Positions 36,212-46,242 of a DNA stretch of 64,000 nt are shown here, one piece after another (positions within the stretch are counted from its first letter, which is position 1; each line of letters opens with the position of its first letter). The DNA is from DASVFB01 sp963815965 (GTDB taxonomy: Bacteria > Actinomycetota > Thermoleophilia > Gaiellales > Gaiellaceae). A program made the translations under genes and the position numbers. The notes beneath the pieces were generated by a model, which worked only from the letters and a program-made list of their open reading frames with translations, was not told the origin of the DNA and made no database searches. The stretch covers positions 86,920 through 150,919 of the forward strand of contig CAWFIT010000012.1 in the NCBI GenBank assembly GCA_963815965.1, read 5' to 3'.

Positions 36212-37891
36212 GTGAGCGCCGACAGTCCAGCCACTCCCGAGCGAAGCGATTTCATCCGCGAGATCGTTGCCGCCGATGTGCGTGAGGGCAGGGTCTCCGA
36301 TGTCGTGACCCGCTTCCCGCCCGAGCCGAACGGATACCTCCACATCGGCCACCCGAAGGCGATCGCTCTCAACTTCGGGATCGCCCAGGAGTTCGGCGGG
36401 CGCTGCCACTTGCGCTTCGACGACACCAATCCGATCAAGGAAGAACAGGAGTACATCGACTCGATCCAGCAAGACATCCGGTGGCTCGGCTTCGACTGGG
36501 GCGAGCATCTCTACTACGCGTCCGATTACTTCCAGCAGCTCTACGACTGGGCAGTTCACCTGATCAAGGCCGGCAAGGCCTACGTCGACGACCTCACGGC
36601 GGACGAGATCCGCGAGCACCGCGGCACGCTCACCGAGCCCGGCAGGGACAGCCCCTGGCGCGACCGTTCGATCGAGGAGAGCCTCGACCTGTTCGAGCGC
36701 ATGCGCGCGGGCGAGTTTCCCGACGGCGTGAGAGTGCTCAGGGCGAAGATCGACATGGCCTCGCCCAACATCAACCTGCGCGACCCGGTGCTCTACCGGA
36801 TCCTGCACGCGACGCACCCGCGGACCGGCGACGAGTGGTGCATCTATCCGCTGTACGACTTCGCACACGGCCAGTCCGACGCCGTCGAGGGTGTCACCCA
36901 CTCGCTTTGCACGCTCGAGTTCGCGGATCACCGGCCGCTCTACGACTGGCTGATCGAGAACCTGCCGGTGCCTTCGCAACCTCGGCAGTACGAGTTCTCC
37001 CGCCTCAATCTCACGTACACCGTGCTCTCGAAGCGCTTCCTGCGCAGGCTCGTGAGCGAGGGGTACGTCCGAGGCTGGGACGATCCGCGTATGCCCACCG
37101 TCTCGGCGTTGCGCCGGCGCGGGTTCCCGCCCGAGGGCTTGCGCAAGTTCCTTGACGCAGTTGGTGTGGGAGGCAAGGGCGCGAGCGCCGTCGAGATCGA
37201 GATGCTCGAGCACGACGTAAGGGACGTGCTCAACCGGACGGCGCTGCGACGCTTTGCGGTCCTGCATCCGCTGAGACTCGTGATCGAGAACTACCCCGAG
37301 GGGCAGGTCGAGGAGATGGAGGCCGTCAACAACCCGGAGGATCCCTCGGCCGGGACGCGCAAGGTGCCTTTCGCGCGCGAGCTCTGGATCGAGCGCGACG
37401 ATTTCATGGAAGATCCGCCGAGCAAGTTCTTCCGCCTCGCCCCGGGCCGCGAGGTGCGACTCCGCTACGCCTACTTCGTGACGTGCACCGACGTGGTGAA
37501 GGACGCGAGCGGCGACATCGTCGAGCTCCGCTGCACCTACGATCCGGACACGCGCGGCGGCGACTCCCCGGACGGGCGCCGACCCAAGGGGACTCTGCAC
37601 TGGTTGTCGTCGGAGCACGCCGTGCGTGCCGAAGTCCGTCTTTATGACCGCCTCTTCACCCGCCCGGATCCCGGCGCCGACGGCGACCTCTTCGACGACA
37701 TCAACCCCGACTCGGAAACGGTGCTCGAGAATTGCCTGGTCGAGCCAGCGCTCGCGCAGCTACCCGTTGGCGAGACCGTGCAGTTCGAGCGCCTCGGCTA
37801 TTTCTGCGGGGATCCCGATTCGACGCCTGAGCGGCTCGTCTTCAACCGCACGCTCGGCCTCAGGGACAGCTGGGCCAGGCTCCAGGCGTAG
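36212..37891 (+). CDS. glnS: Glutaminyl-tRNA synthetase
   Basis: A 559-residue class I synthetase that charges tRNA-Gln directly. The HIGH motif is at residues 44-47 (NGYLHIGHPKAI) and the KMSKS-like motif is VLSKR at 271-275. The catalytic core, acceptor-binding domain and both C-terminal anticodon-binding barrels are present. The start is a GTG at 36212, facing the AraC gene. Many actinobacteria lack this gene and instead amidate Glu-tRNA-Gln. Confidence 0.95.
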   Translation: MSADSPATPERSDFIREIVAADVREGRVSDVVTRFPPEPNGYLHIGHPKAIALNFGIAQEFGGRCHLRFDDTNPIKEEQEYIDSIQQDIRWLGFDWGEHLYYASDYFQQLYDWAVHLIKAGKAYVDDLTADEIREHRGTLTEPGRDSPWRDRSIEESLDLFERMRAGEFPDGVRVLRAKIDMASPNINLRDPVLYRILHATHPRTGDEWCIYPLYDFAHGQSDAVEGVTHSLCTLEFADHRPLYDWLIENLPVPSQPRQYEFSRLNLTYTVLSKRFLRRLVSEGYVRGWDDPRMPTVSALRRRGFPPEGLRKFLDAVGVGGKGASAVEIEMLEHDVRDVLNRTALRRFAVLHPLRLVIENYPEGQVEEMEAVNNPEDPSAGTRKVPFARELWIERDDFMEDPPSKFFRLAPGREVRLRYAYFVTCTDVVKDASGDIVELRCTYDPDTRGGDSPDGRRPKGTLHWLSSEHAVRAEVRLYDRLFTRPDPGADGDLFDDINPDSETVLENCLVEPALAQLPVGETVQFERLGYFCGDPDSTPERLVFNRTLGLRDSWARLQA

Positions 37892-37932
37892 AGCCTCATC
37901 TTCATGCCCGCCGCTAAGGAAGCCCCGCGCCG

Positions 37933-39846
37933 TCACACGGGCGGCGTCGTCGATCCTCTCGCAAAGCCGATGCGCCGAAGCGCGTTCGTTATCTCTTCGA
38001 TGATCGCTGGGTCGTCGATCGTCGCCGGGACCGCGTACTCCTCATCGTCCGCGATCCGGCGCATGGTCCCGCGCAAGATCTTGCCCGAGCGCGTCTTCGG
38101 AAGTCGATCCACCACAAGTGCGGACTTAAAGGCCGCGACCGGTCCGATGCGATCGCGTACGAGCTGAACGGCTTCGCGTACGACTTCCTCTTCAGGATGC
38201 TCGACGCCCGCCTTCAGCACGAGCAGCCCCACGGGCAACTGTCCCTTGAGCTCGTCGGCAACGCCGATCACGGCGCACTCTGCGACGTCCGGATGTGCGG
38301 CGAGGACCTCCTCGATCGCCCCCGTCGAGAGCCGGTGCCCTGCGACGTTGATGATGTCGTCCGTCCGGGCCATTACGAAGACGTAGCCGGCTTCGTCGAC
38401 AAAGCCCGCATCGGCGGTCAGGTAGTAGCCGGGAAATGGATCGAGGTACGTCTCTTTGAAGCGCTCGTCGGCATTCCAGAGCGTGGGTGACGAGCCGGGC
38501 GGCATCGGCAGCTTGATGGCGAGCGCGCCCGTCTCGCCAGCGCGGAGCTCGACTCCGTCGCTGTCGAGCACCGCCAGGTTCCAGCCCGGCACCGCGCGCG
38601 TCGGCGACCCGGGGGTAACCGGCAGATGCTCGATCCCCATGCAGTTGGCTGCTATCGCCCACCCGGTTTCCGTCTGCCACCAGTGGTCGATCACCGGCAC
38701 GCCCAGCTTCCGCTCTGCCCACATGAGCGTCTCCGGGTCGCACCGCTCCCCGGCGAGGAAGAGCGCGCGGAACCCGGAGAGGTCGTAGCGAGCGATGTGC
38801 TCGGCTTCCGGATCCTGCTGGCGGATGGCGCGAAACGCCGTCGGGGCTGTGAAGAGTGTGCAGACTCCGTGCTCCGAGATCACGCGCCAGAAGGCGCCCG
38901 CGTCGGGCGTGCCCACCGGCTTGCCTTCGTAGAGGACGGTCGTGCAGCCGTGGAGGAGCGGGCCGTAGACGATGTAGGAGTGGCCGACGACCCAGCCGAC
39001 GTCCGAGGCGGCCCAGTACACCTCGCCGGGCGCGACGTCGTAGATGTGTTTCATGGTCCACTCGAGTGCCACGGCATGCCCGCCGTTGTCGCGCACGATC
39101 CCCTTCGGCTGTCCCGTCGTTCCCGAGGTGTAGAGGATGTACAGCGGATCCGTTGCCTCGACCGGGACGCACGACGCCGGCTCACTCCCGGCGACAGCTT
39201 CCTCCCAATCGAGGTCGCGCGGTGGGTGAAGGTCGGCCTGGAGCATCGGCCGTTGCAGGACGATGCAGCACGCGGGCTTCGACTCGACCATGTCGATAGC
39301 GGCGTCCAGTAACGGCTTGTACGCGACCATGCGCCCCGGCTCTATGCCGCAAGACGCGGTCACCACCACCTTTGGTTCGGCGTCTGCGATCCGGCTCGCG
39401 AGCTGCTCCGCTGCGAAGCCTCCGAAGACGACGGAATGAACTGCGCCAAGCCGCGCGCACGCCAGCATTGCGATGACCGACTCCGGGACCATCGGCATAT
39501 AGACGATGACGCGGTCGCCGCGCCCAACTCCCTGGGCGGCCAGCGCCCCCGCGAATCGCGCGACCTCGTCTCGCAACTCGCGGTATGTGAACAGCCTCGT
39601 CGTCTCCGTGACCGGTGAGTCGTAGATCAGCGCGAGCTGGTCGGCCCGCCCGCGCTCGACGTGCCGGTCGAGGGCGTTGAAACAGGTGTTCAGTCGACCG
39701 CCGCTGAACCAGCGGTAAAACGGCCTGCGCGAATCGTCGAGCACGCGCGTCCAGGGGACGTCCCAGTCGATCGCGCGGGCCGCCTCGGCCCAAAACTCCT
39801 CCGGCTGCTCGAGCGAGCGCCGGTAGACCTCGTCGAATCGGGTCAT
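37933..39846 (-). CDS. Propionyl-CoA synthetase-like acyl-CoA ligase
   Basis: A 637-residue AMP-forming ligase of the acetyl/propionyl-CoA synthetase branch. The P-loop YTSGTTGQPKGIV, the motif VYWAASDVGWVVGHSY and the catalytic Lys segment KTRSGKILRGTM are intact. The length and the motif RRIADDEEY fit PrpE. It activates propionate or acetate with ATP and CoA. The ATG at 39846 follows GGAAGGGG. Convergent with glnS. Confidence 0.85.
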   Translation of the reverse strand: MTRFDEVYRRSLEQPEEFWAEAARAIDWDVPWTRVLDDSRRPFYRWFSGGRLNTCFNALDRHVERGRADQLALIYDSPVTETTRLFTYRELRDEVARFAGALAAQGVGRGDRVIVYMPMVPESVIAMLACARLGAVHSVVFGGFAAEQLASRIADAEPKVVVTASCGIEPGRMVAYKPLLDAAIDMVESKPACCIVLQRPMLQADLHPPRDLDWEEAVAGSEPASCVPVEATDPLYILYTSGTTGQPKGIVRDNGGHAVALEWTMKHIYDVAPGEVYWAASDVGWVVGHSYIVYGPLLHGCTTVLYEGKPVGTPDAGAFWRVISEHGVCTLFTAPTAFRAIRQQDPEAEHIARYDLSGFRALFLAGERCDPETLMWAERKLGVPVIDHWWQTETGWAIAANCMGIEHLPVTPGSPTRAVPGWNLAVLDSDGVELRAGETGALAIKLPMPPGSSPTLWNADERFKETYLDPFPGYYLTADAGFVDEAGYVFVMARTDDIINVAGHRLSTGAIEEVLAAHPDVAECAVIGVADELKGQLPVGLLVLKAGVEHPEEEVVREAVQLVRDRIGPVAAFKSALVVDRLPKTRSGKILRGTMRRIADDEEYAVPATIDDPAIIEEITNALRRIGFARGSTTPPV

Positions 39847-39898
39847 CGCCCCTTCCTGCGCTCGAGCGTATGCCTCGCCTCGGTGGAGGTCAATGGGC

Positions 39899-41272
39899 TT
39901 AGACGTCTGCCGCATGGAGGAGAGGGCAGACGATGTCTTGGTCGTTCTGGACGAACGTGATTGCCTGGCCGGCTTGTTCCTCGGACTCCAGCCGCAGCCT
40001 GGTGTCGGTGACGGATGATGCGAATTCGATTGCCCCGTCGTCGGTCCGGCCGACGAACGCGAACATGATCGGTGCCTGTCCGACGAAGGCCACCTGCAGC
40101 CCGTGCCCAGCCGGTGTGACCGTCAACTCGAACCCGTCGCGCAGCCGGTACGTCCCGGCGCAGGCGGCTAACGTCGCTGCGTTGGGCCAGTCGGGCTCAA
40201 CGATGTCCGCTGGGTACTCGGGCCACGCGTACGCCTCTGCGATCGCAGCGTAGGCGTGTTGCAACAGCCAGCCGCCTGCGTCGCTGTTCGTCATCAGACC
40301 CGCGCCGATGCCGCCCTCGTGGTACGCCAACAGGTGGCAGCGAAAGCCCTCGTTGCCGCCGCTGTGACCGAACCGCGACGCCGGGCCGTCCTCCGCGATG
40401 AACGGTCCGAGTCCCACAGCCGACAGCCCGCCGATCCGATCCGACGCCGTCACTTGAGGCGTCAGCATTTCCCGCGCAAGCGGCTCGGAAAGCAGCGCGC
40501 CGCGCCTGCCGGCGTAAGCCGCCTGCACCGCGAGCGCGTAGCGGCATAGATCCGTTGGCGTCGTCCACAGACCCGCCGTCGCCATCTCCGGATACACGTG
40601 CCAGCCGCCCTCGACCGGGGTGCCGAACTCGTCATGCCCGCTCGCCAGCAGGTCGTGAACGCCCTCCGGCGGCGGCTGCGTGTAGTCGCTGTCGACCATG
40701 CCCAACGGGTCCAGCACGAGCTCCCGCATCAGCGTGGGAAACGGCGTGTGCGTCGCGTCCTCGAGCAGTTGCTGCATCGCGAGCGTGCCCCCGCCGGAAT
40801 AGCGGAACTGCGCTCCCGGGATCGTGTCGACACGCACGCCGAACGTGTTCGCGGGGTGCGCGCCCGTGAGAATCTCGATCGCGCTCGGCAGTTTCGCCGA
40901 CCGCTTGTACCCGGGGAAGCCCGATGTCGTGAGCGCGGCCGAGTGGCTGACGAGGTGCCTCAGCGTGACGACCGGCTGCCACTCGCTGTTTCGTGGCAGA
41001 CGCCAGGACGTCAGCGTGTCGTTGATGTCCGCATCGAGGTCGAGGAGCCCGCGGTCGACCAGCCGAAGCATGGCCAACGCAGCGACCGGTTTGCTGATCG
41101 AACAAGCCTGGAATCTCGTCGTGTTCGTCACTGGGCGAGACCCTGAGGCGACCTGAACGCCCAACGCGCCGGCGTGCGCAATCTCGCCGTCATTGATCAG
41201 CGCCCAACTCATTCCCGGAACGCCGAACCGGGCGCGCAACTGTTCGAAGCGCGCCTCCAGCTCTTCAATCAC
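39899..41272 (-). CDS. Class C beta-lactamase-like serine hydrolase
   Basis: A 457-residue penicillin-binding-protein-like hydrolase with SxxK at Ser58-Lys61 (CSISK) and the second motif YSG at 158-160, followed by a C-terminal beta domain. There is no convincing signal peptide, so it may act on esters or peptides inside the cell. The start GTG overlaps the stop of the DUF998-like gene by eight bases. Confidence 0.8.
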   Translation of the reverse strand: MIEELEARFEQLRARFGVPGMSWALINDGEIAHAGALGVQVASGSRPVTNTTRFQACSISKPVAALAMLRLVDRGLLDLDADINDTLTSWRLPRNSEWQPVVTLRHLVSHSAALTTSGFPGYKRSAKLPSAIEILTGAHPANTFGVRVDTIPGAQFRYSGGGTLAMQQLLEDATHTPFPTLMRELVLDPLGMVDSDYTQPPPEGVHDLLASGHDEFGTPVEGGWHVYPEMATAGLWTTPTDLCRYALAVQAAYAGRRGALLSEPLAREMLTPQVTASDRIGGLSAVGLGPFIAEDGPASRFGHSGGNEGFRCHLLAYHEGGIGAGLMTNSDAGGWLLQHAYAAIAEAYAWPEYPADIVEPDWPNAATLAACAGTYRLRDGFELTVTPAGHGLQVAFVGQAPIMFAFVGRTDDGAIEFASSVTDTRLRLESEEQAGQAITFVQNDQDIVCPLLHAADV

Positions 41273-41882
41273 GACCGAAGCGTATTAGGCGCACAGAGAC
41301 CAACGCCACCCAGACGAACCACGTGGCGGTGGTTGCGCGAACCGCTGCACCGTCGCCGACCGCAGAAAGCACGACGCCGATGACGATCGCTGCCGGTACG
41401 GCAGCGATCGTCGGCAGCCACGCGTCACGCCAGCGAGCGGCGCGCCGGAACGCGAACGCCAGGATCGGCGGCGCAAGGAGCGTCGCGGCCACAGTGATCC
41501 GCGTTTCCATCTTGTGCGCCGACGCGTGCCACGAGTCGTTCGTGCATCCGCGGTCGATCCCGCGGCAGTCCAGACGGAACACGCCGTCGAAGAAAACCCC
41601 GACGCCCGTCACCATCAGCGCGACCGCGCCGATCCGGCCGACGAGGTCGGGGCTGAGCGCGCGCCAGAGGCCGAGACCGAACAGCACGACGAGGATCCCG
41701 GTGAGGTTGTTACCGATCTGGTTGTAGATCCACGCAGCGTTCGCGGTCATGGCTCCGAGATCGGAGGTGTCGTCATGGGCGGAGCTGTAAGCATCGGGCT
41801 GCGCGAGATCTCCCGCGATCCAACCGACCGTGACAGTGACGAATGCCAGGAGACCGCAGATCCCGGCGGCACGCAAAGGCAC
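41265..41882 (-). CDS. DUF998-like membrane protein
   Basis: A protein of about 205 residues with six hydrophobic segments (GLLAFVTVTVGWIAGDL, NLTGILVVLFGLGLW and later ones) that resembles DUF998. I prefer the GTG at 41882 because GGAGAG sits seven bases upstream and it follows the previous stop directly; an ATG at 41912 would overlap that gene by 26 bases. The function is unknown. Confidence 0.7.
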   Translation of the reverse strand: MPLRAAGICGLLAFVTVTVGWIAGDLAQPDAYSSAHDDTSDLGAMTANAAWIYNQIGNNLTGILVVLFGLGLWRALSPDLVGRIGAVALMVTGVGVFFDGVFRLDCRGIDRGCTNDSWHASAHKMETRITVAATLLAPPILAFAFRRAARWRDAWLPTIAAVPAAIVIGVVLSAVGDGAAVRATTATWFVWVALVSVRLIRFGRD

Positions 41883-41886
41883 TTGG

Positions 41887-42345
41887 TCACTCTCCGCGCG
41901 AGGGCACGACATGACGGTCGATCAGGACGAGGTCGATGTCCCACCGACCTTTGCAAGCGGCCCGCCGCACGAGCGCCTGCCCTGCGGCGTACGACCCGGC
42001 CGTGAAGAAGACCTCCGCCTCGAAGCCCTCGTTGTCCATCCCCGCGGGGCGGTAGCCGGCGGCGGTGACTGCATCCTGGATCAGCACCGTCACCTCGTCG
42101 ATTGGCTTGGTCGTGCCACCCTGCACCATGATGTAACGCCCGTCTTTGCGGACGCGCGTGACCATTCCGATTTCGTCGAAGGAAAGCCGGGCCGGCATAA
42201 GCGCGGTCTCGGCCGGAGGAGCGGCGCTCGGCGCCCGACACGGGTCACGCGGATCGTCCGCGTTGAGCACTTTTGCGCTCAGAAGGACCAACGCTGCCAC
42301 CGCAATCCCCACAACCGCCAATCGGCGGAAACGACGTTCGACCAC
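41887..42345 (-). CDS. Membrane-anchored or secreted protein of unknown function
   Basis: A 152-residue protein with one N-terminal hydrophobic segment (LAVVGIAVAALVLLSA) and an extracytoplasmic alpha/beta domain (EVTVLIQDAVTAAGYRPAG). Two cysteines (DPCRAP and AACKGR) may pair. First gene of a three-gene overlapping operon with the DUF998-like and serine hydrolase genes. Not recognised. Confidence 0.65.
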   Translation of the reverse strand: MVERRFRRLAVVGIAVAALVLLSAKVLNADDPRDPCRAPSAAPPAETALMPARLSFDEIGMVTRVRKDGRYIMVQGGTTKPIDEVTVLIQDAVTAAGYRPAGMDNEGFEAEVFFTAGSYAAGQALVRRAACKGRWDIDLVLIDRHVVPSRGE

Positions 42346-42515
42346 TACGTGATCCTTGCGACGGCCCTCCCGTCACGCAGCCGTCGCAGTTTGGAATATT
42401 GCCGCTGTCCTCCGACCCGGCGACCGTGCGTACGTCTGGGGCTGATGCCACCAGGAAGCGCAATCGGCGCGGCGGAATTGGGGGCGCTGGCGCAGCATTC
42501 GACTCGGGGGTAGCG

Positions 42516-44873
42516 ATGCAGAAGAAAAAGTATGTCCCGATTTTTGCCGCCGCGGCGGCGTTCGTAATCCTCTTGGCTGCCGGTGCCGCAGCCTTCATCA
42601 AGAGCCACGGGACGGCGCACGCACGAACTGCGCTACCGGTCGCCGCGGCCGAGCCGGACGGGGCCGAGGAATGGATGTACCTCCAGCGGGCCAACGCCGA
42701 CGGCTCGATCCCGGACGAAGCAGTCAACGCCGCGATCGCGCAGTCCAAGGCGGCGGGCAAGGCGAGCAAGGGCTCGCCGAGCACCGATCAGGTGTGGACC
42801 GAGCTCGGGCCGAGCAACATCGGCGGCCGCGTCCGCGACGCCGCCGCGGATCCGACCACGCAGGACGTCGTCTACGTCGCCACGGGCTCCGGAGGGCTCT
42901 GGCGGTCGAGCGACGGCGGCGCGACGTTGACGAGCGCGTGGGACAACTATCTGCCGCAGTCGATGGGAGCGGTTGCCGTCGACTCCCGGGGCGTCGTCTG
43001 GGCCGGCACCGGCGAGCCCGACCACGGTGGCGGCTCGGCGTACTACGGCAAGGGCATCTACAAGTCCACCGACCACGGCGCGACGTGGACCAACATGGGC
43101 CTCGAGGACGGCGACACGATCGGCCAGATCGTCATCGACCCGCGCGATGACGACCGCGTGTTCGTCGCCGTCATGGGCGCGCTACACGACACCGAACCGA
43201 CCCGTGGACTGTTCATGACCGAGGACGGCGGGGCCACATGGACCCGTGTGATCGTGCCCCAGAGCACCTCCACCGGCGCCATCGACGTTGCGATCGACAA
43301 CAGCAACCCCGACGTCATGCTCGCAACGACGTGGGACAAGATCCGCGACGAGAAGTCGCGCATCTACGGCCCGCACTCGTACGTCTACCGCTCGACCGAC
43401 GGCGGCCACACGTGGACGAACGTCCAGAACGCCCCACTGCCGCAGAGCGAGACGGACCCCGCGCTGCAGACGCCGGACAACCTCGTCGGCCGGATGGGCG
43501 TCGCCTTCAGCGACAGCGACCCGAACCGCGCGTACCTGATCTCCAGCACCGCGCGCGGTAACTTCAACGGCTTCTTCACCAGCGCGGATGCCGGCGCTAC
43601 GTGGACCGCGGTCGGGCCCACGTCGGGTGGCACGCTGCAGAACATCAGCGGCGGCTTCGCCTGGTGGTTCGGCGGCGTCTACGTCGACCCCGTCAACCCG
43701 CTGCACGTGTTCCTCGACGGAGTGAACCTGGCCGAGAGCGTCAACGGCGGCCTCACCTGGACGACGTCAAACGCCGTGCACGCCGACCAGCACGGCGTCC
43801 ATTGGGATCCCCTCACGCCCGGCAAGGTGTACCTCGGCAACGACGGCGGCTTCTACCAGTCGCTGGTGAACGGGCAGGCCCGCGGGCTGTGGACGAAGAC
43901 GGCGCGCCTGCCGACAACGCAGTTCTATGCGATGGACGTGTCCGTCCAGGACGGCGCGCGCGTTGACGCGGGTTCGCAGGACAACGGCTCTGTGAAGTCG
44001 TGGGCCGGCGACAACACCGTCAACGGCGACTGGTTCGGCTTCGTCGGCGGCGACGGAATGATGAACCGGATCAACCCGACCAACGACCGCCGCTACTACG
44101 GCTGCTCGCAGAACGGTGGCTGCCGTGGCTTCGAGGACGGGACCCCGAGCTTCAACATGCGTATCCCGGGCAACCGCGCCAACTGGGTCGCGCCGATCGA
44201 GTTCGCCGCCGACCCGCGCATCATGTTCGGGGCCAGCGAGTTCGTGTATCGGATGAACACGGATGTCGGTCAACGAACGTGGGTGCGGATCAGCCCCGAC
44301 ATCACCGAGGGCACCGAGCCGCGCGCTCCCGGCTTCGGAAACGTCACGGCGTTGGGCACGACGCCGGCCGATCCGAATCTCTTGTACGCCGGGACCGACA
44401 GCGGTCTTGTCTGGGTCAGCCACAACGCCATGGCGGATCCGGCGGACGTGACGTGGCAGAAAGTCGAGAGCCCCCTCTTCCCCGGCCGCTGGGTCACCCG
44501 CATCACAGTGGACCAGGACAACCCGAAGGTCGCGTGGGCGAGCTTCTCGGGCTGGCGTTCGGGAGACGGCTACGCGCATCTCGTGATGACGAGCGACGGC
44601 GGCAACACGTGGGTCGACATCGCCGGCAATCGCATCCCGCAGGCGCCGGTGAACGACGTCATCCGCCACCCGTCGAAGCCGAAGTGGCTCTTCATTGCCA
44701 CCGACGTCGGCGTCTTCCGCACGACGAACCTGGGTAAGACGTGGCTCAAGGTGGGAGACAACCTGCCGCTCGTGCCGGTCAACGACATCGACCTGCCCGC
44801 CGGCAGCGACACGCTCTACGCCGCGACATACGGTCGCAGCGTCTGGACGACCTCGCTGGCGGACGCTTCCTGA
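42516..44873 (+). CDS. BNR/sortilin-type beta-propeller protein
   Basis: A 785-residue protein with an N-terminal membrane anchor or signal (about residues 6-28) and repeated blade motifs of the VPS10/BNR type: SSDGGATL, STDHGATWTN, TEDGGATWTR, STDGGHTWTN, SADAGATWTA, VNGGLTWTT and SDGGNTWVD. Two interlocked propellers are likely. Such proteins act outside the cell, often on glycans, but no sialidase catalytic set is clear. The ATG at 42516 follows CGGGGGTAGCG. Confidence 0.8.
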   Translation: MQKKKYVPIFAAAAAFVILLAAGAAAFIKSHGTAHARTALPVAAAEPDGAEEWMYLQRANADGSIPDEAVNAAIAQSKAAGKASKGSPSTDQVWTELGPSNIGGRVRDAAADPTTQDVVYVATGSGGLWRSSDGGATLTSAWDNYLPQSMGAVAVDSRGVVWAGTGEPDHGGGSAYYGKGIYKSTDHGATWTNMGLEDGDTIGQIVIDPRDDDRVFVAVMGALHDTEPTRGLFMTEDGGATWTRVIVPQSTSTGAIDVAIDNSNPDVMLATTWDKIRDEKSRIYGPHSYVYRSTDGGHTWTNVQNAPLPQSETDPALQTPDNLVGRMGVAFSDSDPNRAYLISSTARGNFNGFFTSADAGATWTAVGPTSGGTLQNISGGFAWWFGGVYVDPVNPLHVFLDGVNLAESVNGGLTWTTSNAVHADQHGVHWDPLTPGKVYLGNDGGFYQSLVNGQARGLWTKTARLPTTQFYAMDVSVQDGARVDAGSQDNGSVKSWAGDNTVNGDWFGFVGGDGMMNRINPTNDRRYYGCSQNGGCRGFEDGTPSFNMRIPGNRANWVAPIEFAADPRIMFGASEFVYRMNTDVGQRTWVRISPDITEGTEPRAPGFGNVTALGTTPADPNLLYAGTDSGLVWVSHNAMADPADVTWQKVESPLFPGRWVTRITVDQDNPKVAWASFSGWRSGDGYAHLVMTSDGGNTWVDIAGNRIPQAPVNDVIRHPSKPKWLFIATDVGVFRTTNLGKTWLKVGDNLPLVPVNDIDLPAGSDTLYAATYGRSVWTTSLADAS

Positions 44874-44882
44874 ATCTGAGCG

Positions 44883-44915
44883 CGACGGAGCGCGGCTCGT
44901 CGCCGCGCTCCGTCG
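44883..44915. terminator. Bidirectional terminator hairpin
   Basis: A perfect 14-bp stem (44883-44896 with 44902-44915) closes a 5-base TCGTC loop in the 52-bp gap between two convergent genes. It lacks a long T-run but is placed to stop transcription from both sides. Confidence 0.75.
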
Positions 44916-44925
44916 GCCTTCTCGC

Positions 44926-45894
44926 TTACGGGAGGTAGTAGTTCGGGTTCGGCATCTTGAACACCTTGTCCGCGAAGCCACCCTCGAGATCGCTGAACTG
45001 GTCGCCGAAGTCGCCGACGATGTCATAGCCCTGCGACTCGATGTAGGCGCGCGTACCCGACTTGTACTGGATGGTCGGACACGACGCCGCGGGAGTGGCG
45101 TGGATGAACGGCCCGCAGAACTCGGGCTTGTCGAGGTAGGCCGGGTACGAGCCCACCGGCGGCTTGGTGAACAGGCCATCGGTAAAGCCGCCGTGGCCGG
45201 TGTCGATCGGCGTGGGCGTCACGTAACCGGCGTCGATCTCCGGGACCGTCTTCCCGGAAAGGGGCACGGTGTCGATATTCGGCAACCCGGCCGCGGCGTC
45301 GTTCACCAGGTTGGCGATCGTCGCGGCGTGCTGCGAATCGCCCCGCCCGGTGATCCAGAAGATGGAATAACCCAAGGCCTTGGCGTGGCTCACCATGTCG
45401 ACCATCCCCGGCGTGGCCGGGAACATGTTCCCGGTGAACACGGGTGGGGTGCCCGTCAGGCCGACGAACTGGGCATTTGTCGTCGGGTTGAAGTCCCAGT
45501 TGCTGTAGAGCTCGTAGTTCCAGGTCGTCAGCGTCGTGTCGTCGACGTCGAGCACGATCGCCCGGTTCGGCACCTTCGAACGTGCAGCCAGCCAGTTGTC
45601 GCCCTTCTCGGCGACCGAACGCGCCTCGTTCGCGTAGTTGCTTTGCAGGTTCAACGGCGTGTTCCACGTCCCGGTGGCGCCGGATCCCGCAGCGGCCGTT
45701 GGAGCGCCGTAGTAGTTCTTTGCCCACGCCCGAGCGACGTCGATGTTCGTCATCTGCGCCTCGGATTTCGGCGTGAACGTGAGGTCCGCAGGCTGAAGCC
45801 CTGCGACGGCAACCGCGGCGACTGTCGCCAGTCCCGCGATCAAGAGCCCAAGTACCAGCCACAGCGAGCGCCGCGGCCGCGCAAGACGCTTCAT
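44926..45894 (-). CDS. HAD-superfamily acid phosphatase, secreted (class B-like)
   Basis: A 322-residue exported phosphatase: signal peptide or anchor at about 10-32, HAD motif I DVDDT (Asp116 and Asp118), motif II in WITGRGDS, and motif IV in GDFGDQFSDLEGG. The architecture matches HAD IIIB acid phosphatases. It should hydrolyse phosphomonoesters outside the membrane. AAAGGAGG precedes the ATG. Confidence 0.85.
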   Translation of the reverse strand: MKRLARPRRSLWLVLGLLIAGLATVAAVAVAGLQPADLTFTPKSEAQMTNIDVARAWAKNYYGAPTAAAGSGATGTWNTPLNLQSNYANEARSVAEKGDNWLAARSKVPNRAIVLDVDDTTLTTWNYELYSNWDFNPTTNAQFVGLTGTPPVFTGNMFPATPGMVDMVSHAKALGYSIFWITGRGDSQHAATIANLVNDAAAGLPNIDTVPLSGKTVPEIDAGYVTPTPIDTGHGGFTDGLFTKPPVGSYPAYLDKPEFCGPFIHATPAASCPTIQYKSGTRAYIESQGYDIVGDFGDQFSDLEGGFADKVFKMPNPNYYLP

Positions 45895-45960
45895 TCGTAA
45901 TCCTCCTTTGTCGACTCCCTAGTCCCGGATCGGGAACCATAACGCTCCGAATTGCGCTGT

Positions 45961-46106
45961 CTCGTCGAAGAGGCGCTGCGGTATGTCTCGTTCAAGGCAA
46001 CCGGGACGCGAATCGTCGCGGCCGCCGACGCAGCCGAGCGCAGCTCGCGGCCGGCGACAACGTGACCGTCCTCATCAAAGCGACCGAGGTCATGCTCGGG
46101 AAGTAA
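45961..46106 (+). pseudogene. Remnant of a TOBE/molbindin domain protein
   Basis: The last codons read LAAGDNVTVLIKATEVMLGK and a stop at 46104-46106, the typical end of a molybdate-binding TOBE domain. The part before it (RYVSFKATGTRIVAAADAAE) is one frame off. No start or N-terminal domain is present. This fills most of the 348-bp gap between the phosphatase and the cyclase-ATPase gene; the rest shows nothing clear. Confidence 0.5.
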
Positions 46107-46242
46107 CGGTCGGGCGTTCCTTCAGCCGTCGAGTCGGACCCCGCGCGGTGGGATCGCGCAACCTGGGTTGACAAGCGGCCACGCCAACGCACGTGGATGT
46201 CGGGTTGTGCGGCAGTTGCCCACGGCGGATGATGCATCGGTG

